Assembly: GCF_015832195.1 (NCBI RefSeq)
Contig: NC_052018.1
Span: forward strand, 26,626,115-26,690,114
Direction: 5' to 3'
Origin: Motacilla alba alba
Lineage: Eukaryota; Chordata; Aves; Passeriformes; Motacillidae
Length of the DNA stretch: 64,000 bases
Part shown: one piece after another, positions 37,937 to 50,884 of the stretch
Layout of the letters: the number at the start of each line of letters is the position of its first letter
Position numbering within the stretch: the first letter of the stretch is position 1
Position numbers and translations under genes: made by a program
The notes under the pieces: model-generated
The model's database searches: none
Seen by the model: only the letters and a program-made list of their open reading frames with translations
Told to the model about the DNA's origin: nothing

Positions 37937-40900
37937 CTTAATTTTGGATTATAGTATTTTCCTCCCAAATTACAGGGAGATGTCAGACTTTGATAATCAA
38001 CAAACATAATTTATTACAGGCATCAAATGTGTGGAAAATGGTACTTCCTAAGGCTTGTATTTCATGTTAAAAGGCCTGACAAATGTAAACTCTTTGTCCA
38101 AAATCATACCTGAATTATTTTATTTCAACACTGTGTATGGTTGAAATCATATTTTTAAAAGCATGTTTAAGGACTGTGCTATTGATTCTTTTAGATAAGC
38201 AGAGGAAAAATAGACAATCTGGCTGAACACCCCCAACAGAAGGCAGTAAACAGAATCCAAATTCCTTTTTGTTTCACACTATGTCTATGGTTCAAGTCAA
38301 GTAAATTCACAGCACAGAACTTCATTAACCCTACAGTTGAGGGTGTTGTCCCTTCTAAATTGATGTTCATTTGATTGCTAGCCTTTTAGTGTTCAGCCTT
38401 ATATTACGACAGATTGTTTAAAATATGTTTGAAATATATTAGACCTCTTGCCTTTTTAAATCCAGATATTAGAAATAAATTACTAGCTATTAATGCACTT
38501 TTCCTGGAATGTTTGAGACTTCTGTTTAAATCATTATACATAAACAAACTGATGTAACTTCCTATTCAGGATAAGAAGACTGGCTACTAGAATTCAGAGC
38601 AGAATTTGTGATGGGGCAGTTGGTGTACTGGACCACTGATGATACTGCTCCTTTAAGATTATTAAACATAAATAATCAGTGAGCCAGAGACCAAAAGCAT
38701 AGAAAGGTAGACAACTCACTAACAGGCTGGCATGTGTATTTCAGCAAAGGTTTCTACATCTTGCTGAAGAAGCTCTAGTCACTCATTATGTACTGAAGAC
38801 ATGGTACAATCTGAGAATTAAGGGAGTCTTCTGAGAGATGCAGAGTCAAACCCCAGAAGAAGGATGAAAGGATTTAAGGTCTCACACTCCTATCAAGTGA
38901 GCTGACCCTGCAGTTTTAGGCCAAAAAAGGAACAGAGTTGTATATGGAAACCATGTGAGGCCCTTTGTTTTGTTGGAGTTTTTTTCTTTTCTTAGAAGTG
39001 CATAAATCATTTTAGGTCAAAAAAACCTTTTCATGTTGCAAAAAATGAAATGAACTTATGGTGGATTCTGTTCTTTGTTGTTTTGAAATCTTCTCAAAGA
39101 AAGGATAACAAAAAAATTAACCTATTACATAGGACAACTCAAAACATCAGTCAGAGTGTGGGAACAGATACTGCTCAGAACTGATCTGGACACATAGCAT
39201 GGTTTTAGACACTGATGGGGTACTTTTTTTGGATAGGTGGTATATTAGAGCCATTGGTAAGGAGAATTAATTCCACTCTAGACTGGTAAGATTCAGGTTA
39301 CCTCATGTGACCAGTTTGAAATATAGGTGCTTACTCTAATTGATCATTCTTTTTTACTGTCATGATAGATACTGCTGAAAACCAATTTATCCCATCCTTA
39401 AGACTTATGCCAGAATAGGATTTATGAGCCTCTAGAAGAACTTCTCTTGCTTTCTGAATTACAGGAAAAGCCTAGACAACTCTCTCAGATTTGACACCTA
39501 ACTCATGGTAGCAAAAGGAAGCTGGATGTCTCCTACTATGGTAGGTTTCTACATGAGGTGCAGCCCAACACTAGTTAGTCTGTTTTTTCCACTTGAAGGT
39601 AAATTACTTTTATGTAGCTTTAGTTAAATGTCTGAATCTGTGTAAATACCAATTGATAAATTTACTTCTGATTAGGATATTTTATAATTTGTTTTCCGGT
39701 TTTGCATTGTAAATTATATTATGGAGATTAATGAGTTTCCCTGTAAGTCATTCTCTTAAGGTAATGACAGTTACTTTGAAGACAACATTTTACATCATTT
39801 TTTCCCAATAATAATACGACAGAAGACAGACCATAAGGATACAAATATGTAAACTGGAAAGGACAGGTCAGGTCAGGTGAATTTTGCAAAAACAGTATAG
39901 GAGAGCATAAGGGAGAAGATCAGCTGATCCCTAAGACTAAATGTAAAACTAATCCTGATAATTCAGCAGGGGGAAATAGAGTAATACATTTTCTGAGGCT
40001 GAAGTCTGCAATCTTTGAAGAATGTTCCAAAGAAGACTGAGATATCTGGGTGCACAAGACACAGGCTTGAGATGACAGGAATAAATATAAAATATATATG
40101 CAGTCTTGGGGCAAAGAAGATAAATAAAACAATATTGCTGGTACCTACAATGCCAGCAGACAAAAAGCAGAAGGAAGGGTTTCCAAACACAGTGAAAGTG
40201 AAAATCCTTAAAAATACAGAACTTGTGCTGCAAGTAGAGAAAGCAGTACACAAAAGCAGTTAAGATAATTCATAATTGTGTCAGCGAAGAATGCATGCTG
40301 CTTTAATTTCTTGAGAATGAATGGATTTGAGTAAAGCAGCAGGTGAACAAGAAAATTGTAAGCAGGATCCTTTAGGACCCTTTTTTCCATTACTATGATG
40401 AATGAATAGATAATTTTAAATATTAATTTTGTTAAAGCACTGTTATCCTTATAGTGTTAGGCTGAAAAGTGTTTTTCAACTGACAGGAGCAGTTGTTTAG
40501 TTTGCTGAGAATTTTTTTTTTCTGCAGACTGTATTGATATCTCTTCCCTTTTTGTGTAAATATCAGTATTTTAAAAAATGTTTTCTTAGAAACTATAGTA
40601 TCTTTTAAAAATGTCTTTTTCTTTAAAAAATATTAATTTTGTGGTTATATTCATGAATTTTATCCCTATGTTTGCCTATTTTTTCCCTCCTTTTGACTGT
40701 AGCCTGGCTAAAGAAAGTCAGCTTCATCATCTAAGAGTCGGCCAAGTTAATTCAAGTTTTATTTCTCTCTGGTATGGTTTTTGTCTGCTGTATTTTTCAG
40801 TGAGCCATGCTGACTCCTACTGATTCCATTTTTAGCCTCCTAGTCCTTCTCATGTTTTGAACAGGAATCTGTAACGTGTAATTAAGGGTGTGAATTCCCT

Positions 40901-42683
40901 TATGCTGGAACTGTCTAAAGTTGAGCATCCCCAAGAAACTATTCCCTCACAAAATATGACTTATGCTCTAAAGTAATATAGATGATTTTGAAAAGTAATT
41001 TTTTTAACTAAAGGGCAACTTCCAAAGGCAAAACATACTTTTTGTTTGATCAGAGATTAAATCAATTCTTTGTTTCCAAAATTACATTGTGCCTGAATAA
41101 AGCAGAGTAAAATCTGACTAAATACTTCAGGCTATTAACTGAAAGAAGACTAAACAGGATATTGTTCTTCCCTAAATAAGGATGGTGAAATTGCATGGAA
41201 ATTGGGAAATAGTATTGGAAAAAAGCCCCAAAATATGAGCAGTGGAAAAGTATTTAGATCAGTTTTATTCATAATGGTACCTTAAGAAAAAAAGTCAAGG
41301 TTCCTGCATTATCTTGCAATGTATTTTATTCAATTTGGAGAGAAATTGGTAGCTCTTATCTTGTACAAGCAGTGCTTGGTTCTGAAAGCTTCTGTTCCAA
41401 GTCAAGGCTTACTGGATCACTAACAGCATGAGAGGCTTCAGAGAACATATGGATGAGAGCCGCCTTCTGAGCCCTACTACAAAGGCAGCAGAGCATCCAC
41501 TGAGCAGCATAATGAGCTTGTTTCCAGAAGTTATCTCCAAAGTTTGTAGTGTTAACCTTTAGGAATAGTGTCTGTAAAGCTCATTGCTTAGACATTTGAA
41601 AATGTCTCCAGACTGCTTCTTGCTTGCTTGAAAATGATTAAGTAAAATTAGATCTTGAATTGTATATCAAAATTTTATCATGTTTTCAGCAATGGAGTTT
41701 ATTTAAATACAGGCATTTCTAATAAAATTACAAGTTACAAGAAAGATGTCAGTAAATTTTGGGGTTCGGTTTCTTTTAAAATATATTTTATGTAGTGAAA
41801 ATATGAGAGTCTGATTCCAAACATCCTTAGTTATCCTAAAGTACTGCAGAAAAAATTATCTTACATTTTACATTAATCTTGTCTGCATCCTAAGAATTTT
41901 CTTCTAATAACTAGAAGGCCTCTGCATCAAGTTTCTTTTGATATTTGAAATGTTTCCATATGTGACAAAGAATGTGCAGAAAATAGTTGCTCTACTGGCA
42001 GCTTGAAGCTTCTTCACTTTTTTCTATCATTGCAAATATTGTTAATCTGAAATACTTGTTAAAGCCTGTTTAGCAAGACTAAGCACTTAGCTCCATATCT
42101 GTGTACTCCTTTTTCCTCCCTTCCAAAGGCCAGCTTCAAGGACATGAGTTTCACTACACACAATTATCCACAGTGGGGTGTGTCATACAACAGAGTATTT
42201 TCACGTCTACTCAGGCAACCTTAAACCAACCTATCACCAATTATCTACATTTCCATAAACCAAGTACATCCTGATTACACAATGATGCACTTGCTCACTC
42301 CATGGTTATGATGATATTTCCCAGTTTACATAGCGCCCTTCTGAGTGGTGTGTCTCTAGGAACAAAGCAATCAGATTATTTTTCCTTTATGACTCTAAGG
42401 AGAGTGGTTATTTTAGCTTGCCATCACATACACCTGAGGTACTTCTGGCCCCTATAGCTCTGACTATTCCCCGCTTGCACCACAGACACAATAAACATGC
42501 TGCCCCAATTCTGTTTATATTATGATACAGACATCCATATGGCGTTTCTTGTCTTTTGGACAGAACTGAAATGTGAAATTACCACCGTAATATTTTCAAG
42601 ACAAAATGGGTGGTCATGGAAACTGCTGGAATTGTTACTCTATCCCAAAGTATACACTGGTGTTTCAAGTAGGAATTGTGCAA

Positions 42684-42732
42684 TTCTACAATGAGAACAT
42701 TTAAGCGCAGATAGGGAATATTTGCAGAGGCT
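42684..42732. repeat. 49-bp direct repeat, copy 1
   Basis: This segment recurs at 43774-43822 with five mismatches, in the same orientation, 1,090 bp away. Shared cores are AATGAGAACATTTAA, CAGATAGGGAATA and TGCAGAGGCT. Flanks do not match. Confidence 0.9.
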
Positions 42733-43131
42733 CCAGAATTTTTTATCTAAGCAGATGTAGAAACAAATGCGACCCACTTTTCTTGGTGTGGAGATGCTAA
42801 CTCTCATTATTAAAAAGAAATTAACCATGTGGCATCAGAAACATGTTGAAGTAATAGTTTCAGAGAACAGGATTATTGCTGAAATGCATATGCCTACAGC
42901 TGGTAGTTCTGAGAGAATATGAGTATGTGAACTGCAGGAATATTAGATAGGAATACACAGCTTTGGGCTTGATTGCAGGTTCAAGAATATTAGTTTGAAA
43001 AATTTAAAAAGGTGAGTGGCACTAGGGGCACAAAAGAGGCAGTTCTGCACAAAGAAATTTGCACAAGCAAATTACAGTGTATTCAGTTACATTTGCAGTG
43101 GGGTACAGCTCCCTACCATTAGTTTGGTATG

Positions 43132-43168
43132 TATTATTTTGATCAACAGTCTGCTGACCAAAGTAATA
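43132..43168. repeat. Imperfect palindrome with 18-bp arms
   Basis: The arms are TATTATTTTGATCAACAG and CTGCTGACCAAAGTAATA around a single T at 43150, with 15 of 18 pairs complementary. Because of this symmetry the two strands translate to similar peptides here. Confidence 0.9.
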
Positions 43169-43773
43169 TTCTGACTGTGCAAGCCCTGGGGAAAAAAAAA
43201 AAACAACATAATCACACACATAGCAAAGGCTGGTGCAGAGTTCATCTGGCAGATTGGAAGCAAAATAGCCTAGGACCAGGAGTACCATTGGAATGTCATC
43301 TATGTCACAAAACGTACAAGTTTATTGATAGCCTGACACGGTGTACCTGCTCTAAGACAAAACAAAATCTTTTTTTATGACAAAAACTTAGCATATTTTT
43401 GATCAGCTGAACCAGTTTACTCCAGCAAAAGGCAAAAGATATTAGGGATCCAAAAGAATTCCAGCACTAGATCATGGAGGCTGACAGTTCCCAGATGCTT
43501 TCTTGTTTAAATCCAAATACAAAAGCCACTACATTTTTAAGGACATTTGGAGAGTTACTTATCTTTTCCTTACAGCTCCCATCTTGATTTTTAAACACAT
43601 GTAATTTTCTTCATTTAGATTAATACTAGTTAATCTCCCTTGTTTGTGATCTTTAGATCATGAGATTACACATATTTTGGTTTCCAAGTGATTTGCTTTT
43701 CCTGTTAAATTGAACACAGGTATATCTCTCTTCTAATACACTGGCAATAATAATACTATACAAAAGAGATATG

Positions 43774-43822
43774 TTCTAAAATGAGAACATTTAAACACAG
43801 ATAGGGAATAGCTGCAGAGGCT
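43774..43822. repeat. 49-bp direct repeat, copy 2
   Basis: This is the partner of 42684-42732 (44 of 49 identical). It could be an interspersed repeat unknown to me or a local duplication. Confidence 0.9.
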
Positions 43823-46199
43823 ACCACTAATCAAAGAAATAACAAAAGGACATGTATAGATACCAAGAAAATATATTTTATATTTTCTCTGACATGTTCT
43901 AAATTTCCTTCTTGTATAATAATTTTGTCATTTAATGGTATAAGGTCATATTTGAGCATGGAATAGAATTGCAATAGAGCTTCCACTACCAACTTTAGCT
44001 TCTATTTTCCAATTTTTAATTCAATTCTCATAAATAAAATGAAAGGCAATGATTTTTAACAGTAATGGGATTCCAACAGTAAATGACAAGATAAACTTTG
44101 AGTCTAGTGACAGTCTAGTGACAGCATATCAGCTAACAAAAGAATATAGTGAGTTATATAAGTGGATGTGCAAAATTTTCCTGTCTCAATAAATTGTTAT
44201 TTTGCTGCACAAAACAACAACAACAACAAAACCCACAGAAAAATCAATGAGCATTCCTCCCTAGCAACAGAGGGGAAAAAGTCAGGAGCAGTGTGAAGAG
44301 GATGCTGAACGGGCAGTAAGTGACTGATAGCTGTAGTAATCTGAATAGACTGAGCAAAGAGATTGCAGTTTATTTCTGGCTGCAGCAATAATAATGCAAG
44401 GCAATAAAATATGTGGTTTACATTTTTTAAACAAAAACATAAATGAATTTTCATACTTATCCAAAGAAACTTTTTAAAAAGAAAAAATTACCAGTCCTTA
44501 TAATTGCTGTATGCTCTTGTAATTGCCATGAACATATTTCATATTGCTATTAAGAGTACCAGTTTAGCAGTTTTCATGGGTAACATTGTTGAAGAACTGT
44601 AACACACAAAAATGAAGTATTTTAACAGCAGCTGTATAGGATCCTTACACCAAAATTTCCTAAGTAATAGTAAATATGGAAAGCACTATTAGCACCTAAG
44701 GCCCTGTTTGTCATTCCTGTGGCAAGGCTGCGATTTGCCGCTAACATACTTGAGAAAATATTCCCTGGCTGTCAGCTCAAACAGCTTCCTGAGATAAATG
44801 CTGTGACATATCCAGAATGTCATACCATTGGACTGTTCCAAAAAGGAGAAAACCTAATTAAAGCAAAAATATCCAGTTTTCCTAGTGTAGAGGCTTTTAC
44901 TTCAATAGGAATAAACCAGCAGATAACTTGTAAAAGTGCCTAACATATAACTTACTTAAAGCAATATTGCGCAAATACTTTCTGAAATTATTCATCTTTA
45001 TAATTACTCCTGTAATACTTAAGTACCATCTACTCAGATTACATGTTGCCTTAGGGCCAATAATGAATGTTAGACTTGCCAAGTGACTATTACAGCATGT
45101 GCCTATAAAAGATTATCATTTCTTCAGTCATGAAAAATCCTTCTTTGCCACACCTTCACAGTTTTAATACAAACTGGGTATTATGGAGACAATTATTTTA
45201 TTGCACAGACAGAGGTAATATGAGAAATTCAACAAATGTTTCCAAAAAACAAGCAAAAATGGGCTTCACATTGGTTGCATTTGTGAAGTCTCAATAGTAG
45301 TGTTTTAATCCCTCTGACCAGTCCAGGGCCAATGCATACAAGCAAGGTTCCAGAAAGAAACTAAAATTACCTTATCTTCAAAATACAGAAACCAGTTTTG
45401 GAGCTGAAAATGGAAAATAATTGTCATTATCACAAAAGCATATAGACAAAATCTAGCCCAAGATCGTGAAACCAGAAACCTTTAGCATACCCCACTTTGT
45501 ATATGAAGTGCTCAGTTCCATGAATGGTGAAAAGGTCTGTGTTAAATCTTCATAATGAATTCAGAGTATTTTTAATAAATATAAACAGCCAAGGATGTCA
45601 AACAAACATGAAGAATCTACTGCAAAGTCTTTCAGTTTTGACAGTGTGCTAGAGCATCACATATAGATTTCCTAGTAAAAATCCTGTATCCCTCTTCTAG
45701 CACACCAGCACAGAAATTTCCACAGCAGAAAGGTTCCCCTCTAGCACAGGTCAGTGCCCCCAGTCTCACAGCAGAACAGTGTTCCTTAGGTGCTATTTGC
45801 CAGCAGTAGAGGGCTCCACGTGTGCTTGAGACCATGGAAACAGAACCGCGTCCTGACGGTGCTATTGACCAAAACTTGGGACATAGGACAGAAATTAACT
45901 AATGTTTAACAATCATGAGACTTTTCAAAGAACCAAAGAAAAGAAAGAAGCTTGAAAAAGGATTTTGACTGAAGACATCTGTGGAGACAGATAGGCATGC
46001 CAGCCCTCTCCCTTGGAGAGGTATCCCTTGAGTGGGCTCTGATAAGATCTTCTCAAACTCTCATGGATTGAGAAATCCTCCTAAGTCATGGTGAGTTCTT
46101 GGCATGCTTTGGAACCCCACATAGATTTGTTGGGACCAATTGGTTTTTCTCCCTTTGTACCACCCCCACTTTTCCCCATAAAACCCCCAGTTTCTGCCC

Positions 46200-46527
46200 T
46201 GTTCAGAAGGGAGCTTGTAAGAAATCGTGTCTCACGTGAATCACGTAAAACGGATGTTCCCACTGTGAAACTAAATAAATTTATTTTGAGAGCAACCTGA
46301 AGAGATGCTTGCTCTCAATGTCTTTGAGAACTGCCTGCTCCACTCTGGACACTACTCCTGCCACGTAGATTGAATCAGTAACCAAATTAATTGGCTCCAA
46401 GAACTTCTCAAAAGCTCTCACGACTGCAGCCAGTTCGGCAACCAAGGGCGACCCCTTCACAAACTCAACATCGGCTTCCCAATGCTGAGTCTGAGGACTT
46501 CTCCAAGTCATCACCGACTTGTGAGAT
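46200..46527 (-). pseudogene. Retroviral pol RNase H fragment (broken)
   Basis: On the minus strand, a frame from about 46527 down to 46281 reads as the RNase H domain of an avian beta/ERVK-like pol. It shows KSVMTW, the ELAAVVRAF helix with the catalytic Glu, and TDSIYVAGVV with the catalytic Asp. A TAA stop follows LLSK, and beyond it the same frame keeps the family-like stretch IYLVSQWEHPFYVIHVR before losing similarity and reaching another stop near 46200. Reverse transcriptase, protease, gag and integrase are not visible. The fragment begins almost immediately after the primer-binding site, so several kilobases of the parent provirus are missing. Not functional. Confidence 0.8.
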
Positions 46528-46545
46528 GCCACACATTGGGCGCCA
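46528..46545 (-). other. Retroviral primer-binding site, tRNA-Lys type
   Basis: On the minus strand this reads TGGCGCCCAATGTGTGGC. It differs at two positions from TGGCGCCCAACGTGGGGC, the site complementary to the 3' end of tRNA-Lys(1,2) used by betaretroviruses. It lies 2 bases inside the LTR end at 46548, the standard spacing, which fixes the LTR as the 5' LTR of a minus-strand provirus. Confidence 0.88.
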
Positions 46546-46547
46546 GC

Positions 46548-46857
46548 TGTAAAAAATTGTGTCTGGTGGGCTGTTGGGGTCCAATCTGGCTAGCTGTGGA
46601 CTCCAGCCCACACGATCTTACGTAGGACAAAAGGCAAAAGACGAGAAGCGCTCTTCTCTGCGTGGGGACAAATGTCCTAAGTTTATTTCCTTGATAGGAA
46701 ACTATCAAGGTCCAGGTGACTCCCTAGATGGAAAAGAGAACGATGCCTCATGGCAGGAGACTTTTAAACCTGGGGGAATGGGGGGCGGAGGAAGAGGACC
46801 ATCAAAAAATAAAGAAGAAAACATGCTAGAGGGGAGAATAAATGAGACCAAGCTACA
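46548..46857 (-). mobile_element. 5' LTR of a minus-strand beta-like ERV
   Basis: Its 3' end (TTTTTTACA on the minus strand) is fixed by the adjacent primer-binding site. A probable 5' end TGTAGCTTGG is at 46857, giving about 310 bp with TG...CA ends. Minus-strand landmarks in order are a TATA-like TTTAAAAG (plus 46761-46768), a perfect hairpin (46689-46710), the poly(A) signal AATAAA (46682-46687) and U5. No matching 3' LTR is seen on the left, so the provirus is truncated or rearranged there. The 5' boundary is the less certain one. Confidence 0.75.
46689..46710 (-). repeat. Perfect 9-bp stem, 4-nt loop hairpin in the LTR
   Basis: CCTTGATAG at 46689-46697 pairs perfectly with CTATCAAGG at 46702-46710 around a 4-base loop. 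In the minus-strand transcript the hairpin directly precedes AATAAA, in the likely R region. Poly(A)-site hairpins are known in other retroviral R regions. Confidence 0.85.
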
Positions 46858-49800
46858 GAAATGAAGCTGACATAGTAAGAACAGACAACAGCAAGAAACT
46901 TGGGATTTTTGGGGTTTTTATACACACAACAGAATTATGATCAGTGGGAAATTAAAAAGAAGCACTCAGTTAAATTATCAATGTTATTAAACTTTAGAAA
47001 TATTAAAAGCAGAATTTCCAGTTAAGACACAATATAAGAAATTCAACAGCTCCACTGAGATAAAAATACCATAAAGAGTTTGAACTAACAAAAAAAACCT
47101 GAAGTCAAGCATTTATTTTACTTTTGTTGCTAAATTCACACTTCAAGATGTAAAAATCTGTATTTTACAGTTTATGATCTCTTGTGCATCATAGCATATG
47201 AAATTTCACCCAGTAATTCCTGTACTGAAGCCAGTAACTTGTATTTTCAGCAAATTCAGATCAAGTGAATTTGTCATATATTTACAAACCAATCTACCCT
47301 ACTCTTCAAATTAAGAAACCTTTAGAGGCCTATATTTTCACCTTGTGAGATTTCACTGCATCTACTTTTTGAGTTAAACAGGAAGAGTCCTCTATATGCC
47401 TCACTGTTTCCAGTCTTTGAACATTTTCTGCAGATTTGCATTCTCAAAAACATATCACTTTCTCTTCTATGGCATGGGTGGGGACCTACCACTTTCAAAC
47501 AGAAATTGACACTGCCCTGCAGTCCCTTCCACTCCATTATCCTGTTCACCAGAGGATCACAGAATCCAAGAGACCCCATGGCACTGAACCTAACAGGAAG
47601 AGGGAGGCAAAAAAGGGCTAAGAGGTAGAGCAGTAAGTATAAAAAAAGAAGTAGGTAACAGGGCGCATGAAAAATGCTACACACAGGCTCCAGATGAACT
47701 GGTTGGGAATTTATGTATATCAGAAAATCAAGTAAGGTCTGTATTCAACAGATTTGCACCTGGTAATTCATTAGTATTGATGCTATTAAAAAAAAAATAT
47801 CCCTCTATTCTTCACAATTTCACATTATAATGACCATTCTTATCGTTACCAAAGCACTGCCCTGGGAGTTCATATTGACTTGTCCATTATCATCCCTATA
47901 CTCCTTTAAGAGTAACAAAAGTATTCTTGAAAATTTATAAATCTTGCTTGTGTTCCTTGTTCTAGGTATATGATTTTGCAAATGTCAGTACTAAACTGCA
48001 TTTTTGAGTGAATAAAAGTTACTAAACAGCCTAGATTACTCTGAAGAACTATGCTGGCATTGTTGCTACTTGCTATTCATCAGTCTTTGCATCAGTCACA
48101 CTTGTTTTTTAGACCGATCTTTGATTACACTCCTTTGGTAAAACTGTTTGAAAACATGAACATTTAGTGCTACAGCTAGTACAGCAGTTACTTTTTATGC
48201 CAATCTTGTAATCTTATCAAAGCATTAAGTCAGCTTTCTTGGCACTAGCTGTTTCCCCTAGAACTACATTGATTTGCATTACTTACATTCTTTTCCTTTA
48301 ATTATTTTTTGTTCTAATCTGCTTAGTCATGTATGAGTTTTCTATCAGATGACAGTCTTACCCAGTGATAGTCAACTCACTTCACATTTTTCACACATTG
48401 GCATGACATAGGCATTAGCACTACCTTCAGAAACCTCTACAGAAAAGGCCACAGTAAATATCAGCAGATCAAAGATCTAACCAGTAGAATCTTAAGTGTA
48501 TACATTAATTCTACACATATTGACAAGTAATAGACATGACATCAAGAATGATATAAAATCACTGATTCTATTAAAATTTAAAATGGGATTAGTCCATATA
48601 GGCACAGTGAAACTATGTCCAACTGAACAAATTCAGATTCTCGCATTTCTTTCCAGTATAATATTGTTTGTGAGTTTTTGCCCTAATGTTATATTACAGA
48701 AGACCCAGACAAACATTAAGAACAACTGACTGATTTTTAGAGGGACTAAAGAAGCTAAGTGTCTCCAAAAGACAAGGGTATTAATAACCAGTAATTTTAT
48801 TTAGTCTTTGAGTAATATTTTTATAAGTTACATAAAGATAGATATTTAAAATATAAGAGTAATGTTTTAAAGTTTAACTTCCATGAATCCCATAGAAGTA
48901 ACATTCTCAAAAAAGAACATCTATAGTAGCAATGAATTAAAACCACTTCAAAGTGATACATGGTCTTGGTGTAACTGCATGTTGAAAACTACTTCCTGTT
49001 CTGGTCCCTATAATTAAAAAATAATATAATGGAACTGTTATAAGTACAGAAAGGTTGACAAAGATGACCAGAAGTAAAGAACTTTTCCCTAATTATATTA
49101 AGATTCCCCTTCTTTACAAAAAATGACTAGCAAACCACGTAAAACATTTACACTTTTACATAAAGAGTGTGAATAGGGATTTTTTTCACTATTTATTTTC
49201 ACTATTCTTAGGAGAAAATAAAGCTATCATAAGGTATATTTGTATTTCTGAAACTATGGTATTCTTTAAATTGACTGTTTTACTGCACAACTGCCTATTA
49301 AAACTTTCAAAAACTCTTGAGAATAGTCACCAAGGTAAGGAGATTAAGTCCATACCCACATTTTGTTTTTCATTCCCACTGCTTCAAAAACGTATTCAAG
49401 ATTTTTCCTATTACTGTCTCTTATCATAAAACTTGTAATAACCTTCCTAATACCTTCCCAATACAAGATGGTCATGATCACATCTTCCCTTCTTGTACTG
49501 GTAGTATCAGCCTCTTCTGACTATACCCACAGATTTCTCTTTTCAAGCATTTATTTCTTTCTTATATTTAAAATTCCTTTGGAGTATCATCTCTTTCTGT
49601 TTCCTCAACCCGCTTTGTTTCATCAGTTCATTAACTGGCACCTTTTAACTATCCACTTGCATCTCTCTCTCCTACACATACCTCTGATTCTGCCCTACAT
49701 TATATGAAATAGGAGACTATTGTAGTCTCCAAGTATCTCTTGCCATCTCAGATCATAAAATATAGGAACTGCATAAGTGACAACTAGTATGACATAATTA

Positions 49801-50884
49801 ATCACAACTAGGGGGACCAGATAGGGTCAATCTAATAAAAATATATTGTTAAAATGATCCAGGCATTCATTACTCAAGAAGAAAAAATCCTTTTAGACCA
49901 GAAATTTTCAGAACTAAATCCTTTCTTCTTTGGGTATATAATTTCAGAGAAACTGCTAGACTTATTTTCAGTGTAAACTACTGTGCTAGAGCACTCAAAG
50001 GATGTTGCAGCAGAAAGTAATTTGATTGTAAAATCCTGATCAGTTTATTGTGCAATTAAGCAGTAAACAAAACCTTGCATTGTTGGAGAAAAAACCCAAA
50101 CACAAATACAAACAGCATGGATTAAAGCAGATAAAGACCTGTTTAATCACAGAACTCTGTGATTCAGAGCAAATTCCTAAAACTCTACTAATGGTAGAAG
50201 CTATGTTGATTTTATTTCTTTATTCTCAAAACCTTCCTATCATTGCAACCACTGAAAAGTAAACAATATTCCAAGCACCCATTAACCTTGGGATCTTATT
50301 TTATAGCATCCTGAGCACGTTTTCAAGAAGTTTTATATGGAGAAGTGGAAACAGCTGCAAGTTCACCAGACATGTGCTCCAAGTCAGTAAATACTACCAC
50401 AATGTAAATAAATACAGCCCAGATCTATTTATAGCCCAGAGAAGCTAAGTACATTATCCTAGCAGAGACATGGCTCCTGATTAGTGATTAGCTCATGGCC
50501 TCCTGAAGCCAGGTGGAGTGAAAGACAGCATAAACATGCTCTGAATAGCACATCTCTCACGTGTCACATACCCTGAAAACTGCCTCTGGACAAGCCACAG
50601 CTCATGCAGGTTCAACAAACCCAGGACATTTGGGCAGAATCACACACCAGCCATGCCTTTGTACAGGCCAATAGTAACTTGAGGAGATTCGGAATGGGGC
50701 TGTTTATTTTTATCAAAAAAAAACAACACAACAAAACCAACAAAAAATACAACTTCTGCAAGCTCTTGTAATCTGTGAAGCAGCAATAAAATATTATGCA
50801 GAAGAAAGACTTAATTCTTTAAATACAACTAGAACAGTTTCAGACGAACCCAAGCTAAAAATAGGCTGTTATTTCACAAAGCTG
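46858..50884. other. Intergenic AT-rich DNA before the CpG island
   Basis: No exon or named repeat was recognised. The base composition changes abruptly near 50885. Confidence 0.55.

Larger units (their letters stand above)
24936..46199. other. Long AT-rich intergenic stretch, no gene seen
   Basis: About 21 kb with no exon, RNA gene or named transposon that I can support. The longest open frames (for example 35712-36164, 150 codons from a GTG) show no domain. Small structures inside it, such as simple repeats, a duplicated 49-mer, a palindrome and a forkhead-motif cluster, are listed individually. Distal regulatory elements of the flanking gene could lie here but cannot be recognised without alignment. 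Confidence 0.5.

Noticed and set aside
43129..43380. Similar peptides from ORFs on both strands (YYFDQQSADQ and YYFGQQTVDQ)
   Set aside because: As coding evidence this is explained by the palindrome at 43132-43168, not by two genes.
44719..44943. 74-codon ORF beginning MARLRF
   Set aside because: It starts at GTG and shows no domain or conserved motif.
47550..47590. Weak CR1-tail-like ATCACAGAATCC
   Set aside because: Too short, and no further CR1 blocks follow.
1..50884. Search for LGSN (glutamine-synthetase-like) exons or another flanking gene
   Set aside because: No glutamine-synthetase signature or other domain appears in any open frame on either strand.
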